A stretch of 32,836 bases of DNA from Chitinophaga pinensis. GTDB lineage: Bacteria; Bacteroidota; Bacteroidia; Chitinophagales; UBA10324. Positions within the stretch are counted from its first letter, which is position 1, and each line of letters opens with the position of its first letter. Below the pieces are notes generated by a model, which saw only the letters and a list, made by a program, of their open reading frames with translations, searched no databases and was not told the DNA's origin. The position numbers and the translations under genes are program-made. The DNA is taken from assembly GCA_945903305.1 (NCBI GenBank), contig CAMDOA010000029.1:1-32836 (forward strand), written 5' to 3'. Below, one piece after another: positions 7,947 to 17,259 of this stretch.

Positions 7947-8378
7947 TCAAACCATATAAGCAAGAATCATAGCAACAAGAAACAGCGACACTAAATGGTA
8001 TCCGGTATTAATACAGAACAAGGTCCATGATTTTTTTTCCCATACCGTTGAACCAAGGTCGCCTGGAAAATAAAAACCCATCCAGGTAAACACTGCTGCC
8101 ATACCAGCATTTTGCATTGCCGACATTTCTGCAGCGCCCGGCACAAAAGTCCATGCAGCCATGTTGTGAGCAAAAACATAAGCCATCAGAAAATTTCCAA
8201 TAATCATGAACACCATTCCCTTCATCATTTCAGAAGAAGGTGGTTTTTGGTTTGGGTCATATCCCAATTCTCTTCCCCAGATCTTACCAAATAGCGGGGT
8301 GTACCACAAGTAACCGAGGACAAAGTTTGCCACCACCGCTATTGCGACAGCCAGCATGTTGATGTGCATTTCATTCAT
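7947..8378 (-). CDS. DUF1761 membrane protein
   Basis: The 143-residue protein has four hydrophobic segments at about residues 6-26, 52-72, 85-105 and 118-143. LGYLWYTPLFGKIWGRELG after the first helix is the DUF1761 landmark. Members are small inner-membrane proteins of unknown function common in Bacteroidota. The gene stands alone, converging on the LLM gene and diverging from the secreted protein at 8556. Alternative in-frame ATGs occur at residues 4 and 8, so the exact start is uncertain by a few residues. Confidence 0.85.
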   Translation of the reverse strand: MNEMHINMLAVAIAVVANFVLGYLWYTPLFGKIWGRELGYDPNQKPPSSEMMKGMVFMIIGNFLMAYVFAHNMAAWTFVPGAAEMSAMQNAGMAAVFTWMGFYFPGDLGSTVWEKKSWTLFCINTGYHLVSLFLVAMILAYMV

Positions 8379-8555
8379 TATTTATTTATTTTAAGGGGTG
8401 ATTAATGCTACCAATATAAAAACAGAAATTACTTATCATTCATCATCGTTTGCACACTTCTGTTTATATTGTCTTGAATTTTTTGCAGAGAGAAAACTTT
8501 ATTGGAACAATTGCAATCAAAACATTTCTATTTTCGTGAACTAATTTTTTAGTTC

Positions 8556-9926
8556 ATGAAAAATTTTTTACTCATCAATTTTTTGCTTTTGTGTTTTGCG
8601 ATGAACGCAAAGGCGCAATGCAACCCGACCATACCAACCAATGCGGTAGTTGTAAATTCTACGGATACCATTAATGGTGGCTTTGATCCAATATGGGTTT
8701 GCAGTGGTGATTCGCTTCACACCGATGGAGGATTTCACAACATTTATCTTGAATCCGGATCAGTAATGACTTCAGGTGGCGGCATTGATACCATCTATGT
8801 TAAATACGGAGCTTCGCTGTTTTTAAACGGCGGAATTCATTACATTATATATGATACTATTTCAGATTTATATAGTCTTGGAGGAATTCCAACCCTCGAT
8901 TCTTCCTGTGGCCCGCTTATATTTGATTACACCAATGCTCCGGTGAATGGCTGTTTTGTAAATCCAATAGCAAATTTTATTTCGAACGACGATACTTTTT
9001 GCGCAGGCACTTGCATTAATTTTTCAAATCAAAGTGCAGGCGCGATATCGTATTCATGGAGTTTTTCAGGGGGAAATCCCGCAACAAGTACCGATGCAAA
9101 CCCAGCAACTATCTGTTACAATGCGCCGGGAAACTATGATGTAACACTCATTGCCATTAACGGAACCGGCAGCGATACACTTTCATACACCAACCTCATT
9201 CATGTTGATTCAATTCCGGTCATCTCCGTTTCTTCACTGGAGATTTGCATCGGTCAAAGCGGAATACTGGTGGCAAGCGGGGCAGAAAATTACAGTTGGG
9301 CTCCACCGTCAGGACTAAATACAAATACAGGCGATACTGTAATTGCCAATCCGAACACCTCATCTTCTTATACCGTTTCGGGCGTAAATAATGCTGGATG
9401 CTCAAACCTTGCCTTCACTGTTGTTACAGTGAACCCGCTACCTGTTGTTCCCATGCTTATACAAAATGGCGATACTTTATTTTCTTCAACCGGATACTCC
9501 GGCTATCAATGGTATTCCGGGTTAACATTAATTGTTGGCGCCACTAACTATTTCTACATCGGAACACTAAGCGGCAATTACCACCTTGTTGTAACCGATG
9601 ATAAGGGTTGCGAAGCAACGGCAGATATTGATTTTGTGTTTAATTCAACGAATGATTTTGATATTTGGGGAGGTGATATAGAAATTTTTCCAAATCCTTC
9701 AAGTGGTTTTTTCATTCTGAAAATTTATTCTGGTCGAACAGGGAATTTTCAAATAGCCGTTTCTGATGTTCAGGGAAAAGAAGTTTTTTCTGAAGTTTAT
9801 AAATATCACAAAGAAAATCCAGAAGTGTTTTTTGATTTAAGCTCTCAGTCTTCAGGTGTTTACTTTATTCATTACTCATCTGATACAATTCAACTGCATA
9901 AAAAAATAGTGTTGCATCATTTTTAA
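8556..9926 (+). CDS. Secreted PKD-domain protein with T9SS sorting domain
   Basis: This 456-residue protein has a signal peptide (MKNFLLINFLLLCFAMNAKAQ). A beta-rich region of short GG-centred repeats (residues about 35-105, GGFDPIWV, GGFHNIYL, GGGIDTIYV, GGIHYIIY) follows. Next comes a PKD domain (about 130-215, with YSWSFSGGNPAT and CYNAPGNYDVTLIAING), then an Ig/PKD-like region with SSSYTVSGVNNAGC, and finally a T9SS type A sorting domain (IEIFPNPSSGFF, SSGVYFIHYSSD, HKKIVLHHF). It should be exported by type IX secretion, probably for adhesion or binding. A 7-bp hairpin (8538-8555) abuts the ATG. The gene is monocistronic. Confidence 0.88.
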   Translation: MKNFLLINFLLLCFAMNAKAQCNPTIPTNAVVVNSTDTINGGFDPIWVCSGDSLHTDGGFHNIYLESGSVMTSGGGIDTIYVKYGASLFLNGGIHYIIYDTISDLYSLGGIPTLDSSCGPLIFDYTNAPVNGCFVNPIANFISNDDTFCAGTCINFSNQSAGAISYSWSFSGGNPATSTDANPATICYNAPGNYDVTLIAINGTGSDTLSYTNLIHVDSIPVISVSSLEICIGQSGILVASGAENYSWAPPSGLNTNTGDTVIANPNTSSSYTVSGVNNAGCSNLAFTVVTVNPLPVVPMLIQNGDTLFSSTGYSGYQWYSGLTLIVGATNYFYIGTLSGNYHLVVTDDKGCEATADIDFVFNSTNDFDIWGGDIEIFPNPSSGFFILKIYSGRTGNFQIAVSDVQGKEVFSEVYKYHKENPEVFFDLSSQSSGVYFIHYSSDTIQLHKKIVLHHF

Positions 9927-10289
9927 ATTGAACAGCGCTGTTTTTATAACTTGATTTTTTAATCTTCATAATTTTCCTGGTGATAAAAAAATTTCTGCTA
10001 AATTTTTCGGTCAGCGCACTGCCGAACAAATAGCTTTTCTGATTTCATGTTTCTTGAAAAGTAATTTCGCCTCCCGTAATTTATTTATCAGCGGTTGTTG
10101 CATAGAGCAAATGTAATTCTAGAGATAGAAAAAATAAGCTGGAGCTTTTAGTTGCCTGCATAGGAACACTGTTGAATGATAGGTGTAAAGAATAATTTTC
10201 GAACTATTGTGTTAAAGAAGTGAAGCAAATTTTGCACAATGGTTCGCTTGATGCCTCGTTGAATGATAAAGGGGAAGAATAAATTAGTT
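9927..10289. other. 363-base intergenic region between converging genes
   Basis: I see no convincing gene. The small palindrome AACAGCGCTGTT (9931-9942) followed by a T run may be a weak terminator for the PKD gene. An imperfect direct repeat, GTTGAATGAT-(N)-GAATAA, occurs at 10171-10194 and 10259-10282, 88 bases apart. The spacing suggests a local duplication or decayed sequence rather than a functional array. Confidence 0.5.
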
Positions 10290-11039
10290 TTACATAATCA
10301 GTATCGGCCTGTCAATATTTTCAATTAAACCGTGAGTATGATTTGTGATAAAAAAATCATGCAGTTTTCCGTGTCGATGTTTTGAGATGGCAACCAGATT
10401 AACATCTTCTTTACTATGAACATAGTGTTTGATTGCCCTGACAATATCACTTGAAAAAAGTGTTCTCAATTTACTTTCAAAATACGGTTGAAAGTAATTT
10501 ATCTCTTTTTCTGCCTCGAAAACATGCTCTTCTGTTGAAGCTTCATGATCGGGTTTAACATGAACAATTTTAACCTCTGGTTTGAATGGCAATATCAGAT
10601 CTCGAAGCAGGTAAAAATTATTATCGCCATTCAGTTCTTCAAAGTCGGAACAAACGACTACCTCTTTGAAAGAATTAAATTCAAGTTCACGCTTAATAAT
10701 AAGGATTGGAATCTCAAATTTCTCTATTTCCTTTTTAAGCTTATCAAATAATTGGTTTTTCTCTTTGTAATAATGAAGCCCAACCAGAAGAATATAATTA
10801 TTTTCTTTTGGTAACTCTTCGAATAATCCAATAAATCCTGTTACAGAAGTTACATGAAATTTAACTTTTGAATTGACTTCCGAATCTTGTTTGAATTCGG
10901 CGCTTTTCATTCCTTTTGATAGATAAACTTCAAGGGGCAACGAACAGACTAAAGCAAGATTTAGTGCATATTCGTAAGTACTTATTGAAAGTGTTGTATT
11001 CTCAATAAATACAGAAAAATATTTTAAATGATTAAGCAT
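10290..11039 (-). CDS. Tandem universal-stress-protein-like protein, divergent
   Basis: The 249-residue product looks like two USP-type (Rossmann-like) domains: residues 1-120 (FSVFIENTTLSISTYEYALNLAL... YILLVGLHY... IPILIIK) and 125-249 (FKEVVVCSDFEE... VKIVHVKPD... VNLVAISKHRHGKL... NIDRPILIM). Double-USP proteins are common in Bacteroidota and respond to stress or energy limitation. The C-terminal G-2X-G-9X-G(S/T) nucleotide-binding motif is not intact, so this may be a non-ATP-binding type. It starts 14 bases after the biotin carrier gene and is probably co-transcribed with it. Confidence 0.72.
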   Translation of the reverse strand: MLNHLKYFSVFIENTTLSISTYEYALNLALVCSLPLEVYLSKGMKSAEFKQDSEVNSKVKFHVTSVTGFIGLFEELPKENNYILLVGLHYYKEKNQLFDKLKKEIEKFEIPILIIKRELEFNSFKEVVVCSDFEELNGDNNFYLLRDLILPFKPEVKIVHVKPDHEASTEEHVFEAEKEINYFQPYFESKLRTLFSSDIVRAIKHYVHSKEDVNLVAISKHRHGKLHDFFITNHTHGLIENIDRPILIM

Positions 11040-11053
11040 TTTGAATTTAGTAG

Positions 11054-11554
11054 TTACTCCATTACAATCAGCAACTGATTCTTATCTACCTTATCTCCGG
11101 CTTTTACCTTCAGTTGTTTTATAATTCCGTCGCCCATACTTTTTAATACATTTTCCATTTTCATGGCTTCGAGCACAAGGAGCGAGTCGCCTTGTTTTAT
11201 GGTTTGCCCTTCTTCTGCTAATATTCTTAAAACCAGTCCGGGCATGGGTGCTTTCAGTTCGTTTACCTTTTTTGAGAGCGCTTTATCCATTCCGAGTTTC
11301 TTTAGCAGCTGATCATATTCATCTTCTACTTTCAGCTCAATCGGTTTGTTATTTATTTTCAGATGAACGGTTTTGTTTTCAGTATCCACTTTTAAAAGTT
11401 CTGCTTCAAAACTTTTTCCTTCAAACAAAATATGATAAAGTCCTTCCCGAATTTTCCTCATGTCCCAATTCCCCGACTTCCCATTAACCAGAAAACCTTC
11501 CTTATCAAATTTAATATCAAACTCTCCCCCTTTCTTGCTCGTAACTTTATACAT
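11054..11554 (-). CDS. Biotin carboxyl carrier protein of an acyl-CoA carboxylase
   Basis: This 166-residue protein ends in a biotinyl/lipoyl domain. APMPG is at about 102-106, and EAMKMEN at 129-135 puts the biotinylated lysine at K132. The first 95 residues form a beta-rich region as in the stand-alone carrier subunits that Bacteroidota use with separate biotin carboxylase and carboxyltransferase subunits, usually for propionyl-CoA or methylcrotonyl-type carboxylation rather than acetyl-CoA (AccB has an extended Pro/Ala linker, absent here). It is the first gene of a two-gene minus-strand unit. The divergent M1 aminopeptidase starts 61 bases away. Confidence 0.88.
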   Translation of the reverse strand: MYKVTSKKGGEFDIKFDKEGFLVNGKSGNWDMRKIREGLYHILFEGKSFEAELLKVDTENKTVHLKINNKPIELKVEDEYDQLLKKLGMDKALSKKVNELKAPMPGLVLRILAEEGQTIKQGDSLLVLEAMKMENVLKSMGDGIIKQLKVKAGDKVDKNQLLIVME

Positions 11555-11615
11555 ATTGTGATATTACACGATAAAGATAATTCCTTTAGGTTTGTTTCCG
11601 AATACAAACTTAACA

Positions 11616-14234
11616 ATGAAATTCTTTTCAATAAAAACAGTTCTCTCCTTTCTGTTATTTTCTACAATCATCATATCATTAAATTCAGGGTGCAGAATTT
11701 TTCGTGGTCGCGATTATTATCCAAAAGATGTTCCTGTAATTGAATATGCTTCGGAATACAATAATGAAGTAGAAATCGAAGGGCTTTCCCCCGGAGTGTA
11801 TCAACCATCGTATACAATTGTTAACGATATAATCTCTACAAAACTCGAGGTGAGTTTCGATTGGGACAATCAATACATGCCAGGTAAAGCAACCATCACT
11901 TTCAAGCCCCGCTTTTATCCAACCGATTCTTTAACTCTTGATGCAAAGGGGTTTGATATTTATAAAGTAGAAATGGTTTCCGCTTCCGGAAACAAGCCTC
12001 TGACTTATGTTTATGACTCGTTACAGCTTCGTATTTTTTTAGATAAAACTTATACACGAACCGATACATACACTTTGTTTATTGATTACAAAGCAAAACC
12101 TAATGAACGGCAGAGTGTCGGCAGCGCTGCAATCACTGACGCAAAGGGTTTATACTTTATAAATCCGAAAGGAGAAGAACCGAACAAACCAAAACAGATT
12201 TGGACACAGGGCGAAACAGAATCGAACTCGGCATGGTTTCCAACCATTGATAAGCCGAACATGAAAACACTGATTGAAATTTCCATGACCGTTGATACAC
12301 AGTATGTAACACTTTCGAATGGTTTAATGCTTGCTTCAAAAAATAATAATAACGGAACACGAACTGATCACTGGAAGTTGGATTTGCCCATTGCGCCTTA
12401 CTTAGTGATGATGGCGGTTGGTGATTTTAAAATAGTGCGCGACAAGTGGCGCAACATGCCCGTGGATTATTATGTGGAAGCGGAATATGAAAAATACGCT
12501 AAAGAAATTTTTGGAAGAACTCCGGAGATGATTGAATATTTCAGTAAGTTGATGGGAATTGATTATCCGTGGCAAAAATATTCTCAAATAGTTGTTCGCG
12601 ATTTTGTTTCGGGCGCAATGGAAAATGCAAGTGCAGTTGTTTTCTACGATGCGCTCAATCAAACACACCGCGAAATGATAGATGGTAATCATGACGATAT
12701 AATCAGTCACGAATTATTTCATCATTGGTTTGGTAATATCGTAACCTGTGAGTCGTGGGCAAATATTTCATTGAACGAATCGTTCGCTGATTACGGTGAG
12801 GCGATTTGGGCTGAACACAAGCATGGAAAAGATGCACATGACCTGCAGATGCTCGACGATAAAAATACTTACCTGATGGCCACTGCAAACAGTCCGGTTC
12901 CGCTTATTCGTTATCACTATAATAACCCGGACGATTTGTTTGATGCAAACAGTTACCAGCGTGGCGGTTGTGTGCTGAATATGTTGCGCAACTATGTTGG
13001 TGATGAAGCATTCTATAAATCATTGAATGTATATCTCATCCAAAATAAATTTAAAACAGGTGAGGTGCACAATCTTCGTTTGGCATTTGAAGAAGTAACC
13101 GGCGAAGATTTGAACTGGTTTTTTAATGAATATTATTTATCGCCGGGCCATCCGGTTGTTAATATTTCATATACATATAGTGATGAATCAAATGCTGAGT
13201 TTGTAACCATTGAACAAACACAAGACACCACTGCCGGCACTCCTGTATTTCGATTACCCATTGATGTTGATGTTTATTCAGGGGGAGAAAAAAAGCGATA
13301 TCGTATTGTAATGACAGAAGCGAAACAAACTTTTTCATTTCCTGCTAACACAAAACCGGATTTGATTAATGTAGATGCAACAAAAAGTATTTTGTGGGAG
13401 AAGAATGATATGAAAACTGATTCGGTATTTGTTTTTCAATACTTACATGCGCCCTTGTTTATGGATAGATATGAAGCGCTCGAACATTTTCAAAGCGAAC
13501 AGGATTTAGATGAAGCATCGCGACTTTCGCTTATAGCTGCGTTGAATGACAAATTCTGGTTCATCAGAAAAAACGCTGTTGAATTGATTGCCCTGGATGA
13601 TGAAAAAACTATTGAGCAGGTAAAACCAATTCTAATTGAATTAATAAAAACAGATCCTAAACCACAAGTGCGGTCTGTTTCTTTAACTAAACTGGGTTCT
13701 CTCTATGATAATGATTTAATAAATACCATTACTGAAATTGCGGCAAAAGATAGTTCGTACGATGTGCTTGGAACTACGCTTACTATTTTGAAGGAAAACA
13801 ATTTCGATAGAGCCTACACACTTGCCACTTCATTGAAGAATGAAAAATCAGATTATTTAATGTATTCACTTGCAGATGTTTTAGCAACAAAAGGAAATGC
13901 CGATGATTACAATTGGTTTGAACAAAATTTAAATATGGCAGGATTTTATGAAATGTTTTCGCTTTTGAGTGCAATGAAAACATATCTTTTAAAAACAAAT
14001 TCTGAAACAAGATTGAAAGGAATTAATTTGCTTGCCTCCATTGCCCTGAATGATTCAAAAAGCATGTGGGTGAAATTATCAGCCTCCGGAGCTATTTCAA
14101 ATATTAAAGATGACCTGGAGAATAGGCTTGCCGAAAACCCGGAAATAGATAGTGACATTCAATACATACAAAAGAAACTGGACGAAATAATTGATAAGCA
14201 GGATTCTGATTTGAAAATTGAAATTGAAAAATAA
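11616..14234 (+). CDS. M1-family aminopeptidase (lipoprotein-like export signal)
   Basis: I start at the ATG at 11616 (872 residues), not the in-frame TTG at 11592, because it directly begins a signal sequence (MKFFSIKTVLSFLLF...SLNSGC) with a possible lipobox Cys at 26. Catalytic features of gluzincin M1 peptidases are complete: GAMEN at 333-337, HELFHHWFGN with H365, E366 and H369, and the third zinc ligand E388 exactly 18 residues after H369. The N-terminal beta domain precedes them, and the C-terminal half (from about 620) is helical and HEAT-like. The enzyme removes N-terminal amino acids from peptides, here probably in the periplasm. A TAGGTTTG -7-like motif lies at 11587-11594. Confidence 0.93.
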   Translation: MKFFSIKTVLSFLLFSTIIISLNSGCRIFRGRDYYPKDVPVIEYASEYNNEVEIEGLSPGVYQPSYTIVNDIISTKLEVSFDWDNQYMPGKATITFKPRFYPTDSLTLDAKGFDIYKVEMVSASGNKPLTYVYDSLQLRIFLDKTYTRTDTYTLFIDYKAKPNERQSVGSAAITDAKGLYFINPKGEEPNKPKQIWTQGETESNSAWFPTIDKPNMKTLIEISMTVDTQYVTLSNGLMLASKNNNNGTRTDHWKLDLPIAPYLVMMAVGDFKIVRDKWRNMPVDYYVEAEYEKYAKEIFGRTPEMIEYFSKLMGIDYPWQKYSQIVVRDFVSGAMENASAVVFYDALNQTHREMIDGNHDDIISHELFHHWFGNIVTCESWANISLNESFADYGEAIWAEHKHGKDAHDLQMLDDKNTYLMATANSPVPLIRYHYNNPDDLFDANSYQRGGCVLNMLRNYVGDEAFYKSLNVYLIQNKFKTGEVHNLRLAFEEVTGEDLNWFFNEYYLSPGHPVVNISYTYSDESNAEFVTIEQTQDTTAGTPVFRLPIDVDVYSGGEKKRYRIVMTEAKQTFSFPANTKPDLINVDATKSILWEKNDMKTDSVFVFQYLHAPLFMDRYEALEHFQSEQDLDEASRLSLIAALNDKFWFIRKNAVELIALDDEKTIEQVKPILIELIKTDPKPQVRSVSLTKLGSLYDNDLINTITEIAAKDSSYDVLGTTLTILKENNFDRAYTLATSLKNEKSDYLMYSLADVLATKGNADDYNWFEQNLNMAGFYEMFSLLSAMKTYLLKTNSETRLKGINLLASIALNDSKSMWVKLSASGAISNIKDDLENRLAENPEIDSDIQYIQKKLDEIIDKQDSDLKIEIEK

Positions 14235-14243
14235 TTTTAGTCA

Positions 14244-14756
14244 ATGGCATTAATAAAATCTGTTCGTGGTTTTACTCCCGTGTTTGGAAAAAATATATAT
14301 CTAGCCGAAACCGCCGCTGTAATTGGCGAAGTGACAATGGGTGATGATTGTTCGGTGTGGTTCAACTCGGTTGTGCGTGGTGATGTACATTGGATTCGAA
14401 TTGGAAACAAAGTGAACATTCAAGACGGAGCAATTATTCATTGCACTTATCAAAAAGCCCCAACAACCATTGGTAATAATGTATCAATCGGTCACAATGC
14501 AATTGTACATGGTTGCACGCTGGAAGATAATGTGCTGGTAGGTATGGGCGCCATTGTAATGGATCATGTAGTAGTAGAAAAAAATTCGTTGATAGCTGCA
14601 GGCTCTGTAGTGCTGGAAAATACAAGAGTGGAATCAGGAACCATTTACGCAGGAGTGCCGGCAAAAAAAGTAAAAGAAATTAGTCCCGAACATTTCGAAC
14701 AAATAAATATGCGCATTGCAAATAACTATGTGATGTATTCAGAGTGGTTCAAGTAA
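14244..14756 (+). CDS. Gamma-carbonic-anhydrase-like hexapeptide-repeat protein
   Basis: This 170-residue left-handed beta-helix protein shows isoleucine-rich hexapeptide repeats. Three zinc-ligand-like histidines are present: H66 (IIHCTYQ), H84 and H89 (SIGHNAIVHGC), the pattern of the YrdA/PaaY/gamma-CA group. SVWFNSVVRGDVHWIRIG at about 37-54 is the family signature. Such trimers bind Zn or Fe at subunit interfaces; many lack measured carbonic anhydrase activity, so the reaction is unconfirmed. It starts 9 bases after the aminopeptidase stop, suggesting co-transcription. Confidence 0.9.
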   Translation: MALIKSVRGFTPVFGKNIYLAETAAVIGEVTMGDDCSVWFNSVVRGDVHWIRIGNKVNIQDGAIIHCTYQKAPTTIGNNVSIGHNAIVHGCTLEDNVLVGMGAIVMDHVVVEKNSLIAAGSVVLENTRVESGTIYAGVPAKKVKEISPEHFEQINMRIANNYVMYSEWFK

Positions 14757-14795
14757 GTATGAATTCCGATGCAGGAAGTTGGTAGTAAAAGAAAA

Positions 14796-16478
14796 TTATT
14801 TTTTCATTTTTCCCATTGACGGAGCTCCGACTTCTGCATCAATTTCCAAGTCCCAGTTTGGCCGAACGGTAATTTCTTTATTGTATATAATTATTTTTTC
14901 GGGTTGCTTTTTTTTCCAGTAGTCACCCGAATCCCATTTACCATTTCTGTTTTCATCGCGAATAAATTGCAGTTTATACGAACCCGGTATCAATGCTTTC
15001 AATTCAAAAACATTATTTCCGTTAACCAATTTCCACTCCCTGCTGATTGTATTTACTGAAATAAGTTGTGCGATGTATTGATTTAAGCTGTCTTTACATT
15101 TTATAGTTATGGTCAGGTTTCCGGCAGCGGTTTCTTCAAGTTGACTGAATGAGAAAGCCATGCTGTCATTTATATTTCCATAAACATCTTCAATTAATCC
15201 GGCGGGAATAATCATTTTATATTTTAGGGGAGAAAAAAATTCATCCTTACAAAATGCATAAGGCAACTGAGTTAGCGAATCAATTTTTTTTATGAATAAA
15301 ATATTCTTCGTTTCATTAGTTGAATCAATAAATAGGGTTGGAAGAATGTCAGTCGAAATACTTTTTAACGGGTATGAGAAATACAATTCGAATTTTTGTT
15401 TTGGAAAAAGTCCGTAACTGTTTTTTGAACCAAACAAATTTGTTCGGATAGAAAATTTAGTATTCAATCCTTTCGTTTGCACTGAAGAAGCATATCGAAG
15501 CTTAACGCCAACTGAATCTGATTCATTATTCATTTGTAATTGAAAAAAAACACTGTCTGCTTGCGTTGTATTTATCCAGGCATAAACAGTATCACCTGTT
15601 TTGTTATTCGATTGAAAAAGAATTTGGGTTGAATCAGAAATTGTTTTAATCGAAAATTCTTTAACTAATCGGTTGAATGCGAACGAAATTTTTTTGTTGT
15701 CGGATGTAAATGAAGAAAGTAAAACTGTTTTCTCCTGAGGGGTTAGAAATGAATTTAAAGAATAGAAAGCCGCTGTGTCGTGAACAAAAATCAGGGTATC
15801 AACAAATGCAATTTCTTCATTCGGTTGGTCAAACAAATAATTTGCGTTTTTATCACTCAGGCAAAACAACCGGTAACGGCCTTCATGCAAATGATCTAAA
15901 ACAAATTGCCCGCTTTCATCGGCACGGGCAAAATAATCGGGCTTGCTTTTGGCCACTACAGAATCTTCGGTTGATGAATACAGCATCACTAAAAATCCTT
16001 TCTGTGGCTTTTGTGTTTTCGCATCCGATAAAATTCCCTGAATGCGAAAAGAATCAATCACCGGTCCGGTTGAAAAAACATAGTTGTATCCCTCCAGTTT
16101 ATTTCCCTCTGTATTATCAGTAATGGAATTACCGAAATGGAGAGTGTAAGTAGTGTTCGACTTTAATGAATCAGGAAGTGTAATGATCAGGTTTTTTTTT
16201 CTGGTCTTCCACTTCAGGGGTTGAATAGCAATCGGCGATAAATAAATTTCAGCAGCAGGATTATTGAGAATAAAAAATTCATCGAACGAAATTTTTATTT
16301 CATCGCCCTGAAAATTTGTTGTTAAGTTTTTTGGGTTTGAGGAAAGCACTTTCGGGGGCAAAGCATCTCTTTCTCCGCCGGTTGGCGCCACCACATTGGC
16401 GCATCCACAAATAAAAATAATTAAGAATGACAGGGCTGTTTTATTAAAAAGTATTAAAGCCCGTACTGAATTTTTCAC
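14796..16478 (-). CDS. Ig-like domain lipoprotein (SbsA-Ig-like), conserved in Bacteroidota
   Basis: The 560-residue protein starts at GTG (16476-16478), which overlaps the TGA of the LytTR regulator as GTGA; no better start lies upstream in frame. A signal peptide ends in FICGCANVVAPTGG with the putative lipidated Cys at 26. PTGGERDALPPKVLSSNP then leads into an SbsA-type Ig-like domain (about 40-140, ISFDEFF, LPDSLKSNTTYTLHFG). A CarboxypepD-like region (about 148-210) and further beta-rich regions follow, ending with FIRDENRNGKWDSGDY (about 515-530). It probably sits on the periplasmic or outer-membrane side. The function is unknown; the overlap suggests its synthesis is tied to the regulator. 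Confidence 0.85.
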   Translation of the reverse strand: MKNSVRALILFNKTALSFLIIFICGCANVVAPTGGERDALPPKVLSSNPKNLTTNFQGDEIKISFDEFFILNNPAAEIYLSPIAIQPLKWKTRKKNLIITLPDSLKSNTTYTLHFGNSITDNTEGNKLEGYNYVFSTGPVIDSFRIQGILSDAKTQKPQKGFLVMLYSSTEDSVVAKSKPDYFARADESGQFVLDHLHEGRYRLFCLSDKNANYLFDQPNEEIAFVDTLIFVHDTAAFYSLNSFLTPQEKTVLLSSFTSDNKKISFAFNRLVKEFSIKTISDSTQILFQSNNKTGDTVYAWINTTQADSVFFQLQMNNESDSVGVKLRYASSVQTKGLNTKFSIRTNLFGSKNSYGLFPKQKFELYFSYPLKSISTDILPTLFIDSTNETKNILFIKKIDSLTQLPYAFCKDEFFSPLKYKMIIPAGLIEDVYGNINDSMAFSFSQLEETAAGNLTITIKCKDSLNQYIAQLISVNTISREWKLVNGNNVFELKALIPGSYKLQFIRDENRNGKWDSGDYWKKKQPEKIIIYNKEITVRPNWDLEIDAEVGAPSMGKMKK

Positions 16479-17161
16479 AGTGTATTTAAACGATCGAGCA
16501 GCTCCTTTTTGTATGACTTGCCTACAGGTATCAGTTTATTCTCTACTAATAAAATATCTTCTGAAATTTTCTTTATCTGGTCTATTCGTACAAGATAGGA
16601 ACGATGAACCCGTATAAATTCGGCTTTCGAAAGTTTTGATTCAATGTTTTTCATAGTACTTAAAACAACATATTTCTTTAGTGCCGTTATAAAATTAACA
16701 TAATCACCTAAAGCTTCCACCCACAATATTTCTTTTGTGTTGATATAAATTAATTCAGAGTCAACTTTAATAAAAATGTTTCCTGCATTTATTGATTCGA
16801 GTTTTGATGGGGCAATATTTGCCTTTGCCTTTTTAACGGCCATTAAAAATCTTCCGTGATCCACGGGCTTCATCAGGTAGTCGGTTACTGCAAATTCAAA
16901 CCCCTGAAGTGCGTATTTTTCTTTTGCAGAAACCATTATTACCTGTGGCCGGTTGGTTATGCTTTTTAAAAAATCTATGCCACTCATTTTGGGCATTTCT
17001 ATATCTAAAAAAATCAAATCCACTTCGTTTTTATCCAGGTAATTAGTGGCCTCAATCGCGTTTTTACAAACACTTGCCAACTCAAGGTCGTCGGTTTCAT
17101 TAATACATTCACACATTAACTCGCGTGAAATTTTATCATCATCAACTACTAAACATTTCAT
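16475..17161 (-). CDS. LytTR-family response regulator
   Basis: This 228-residue regulator has a receiver domain (1-120) with acidic pocket D7-D9, phospho-acceptor D53 in FLDIEMPKMSG and the conserved Lys in LMKP. A LytTR DNA-binding domain follows (about 130-228), with FIRVHRSYLVRIDQIKKI near 183-200 and PVGKSYKKEL near the end. LytTR regulators bind DNA as dimers to direct repeats and commonly control envelope or polysaccharide genes. Its stop overlaps the GTG of the lipoprotein gene. It lies 98 bases downstream of the pseudo-receiver gene, and the hybrid kinase upstream is a candidate phosphate source. Confidence 0.93.
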   Translation of the reverse strand: MKCLVVDDDKISRELMCECINETDDLELASVCKNAIEATNYLDKNEVDLIFLDIEMPKMSGIDFLKSITNRPQVIMVSAKEKYALQGFEFAVTDYLMKPVDHGRFLMAVKKAKANIAPSKLESINAGNIFIKVDSELIYINTKEILWVEALGDYVNFITALKKYVVLSTMKNIESKLSKAEFIRVHRSYLVRIDQIKKISEDILLVENKLIPVGKSYKKELLDRLNTL

Positions 17162-17259
17162 ATTTTAAAACAGTATCTGCCAAAAATAATATTAACTTCT
17201 AAATATCATTTTCTGAAGCTAAAAGATGTAAAATAAATTTAGTTGATAAATCGGATTTG

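Noticed and set aside
11592-11615. TTG start adding eight residues to the M1 aminopeptidase
   Set aside because: The ATG at 11616 directly begins the signal sequence, and a TAGGTTTG -7-like box at 11587-11594 overlaps the longer start.
16396-16617. Plus-strand 73-codon frame across the lipoprotein/LytTR junction
   Set aside because: It is antisense to two well-supported genes with an overlapping stop and start, with no domain of its own.
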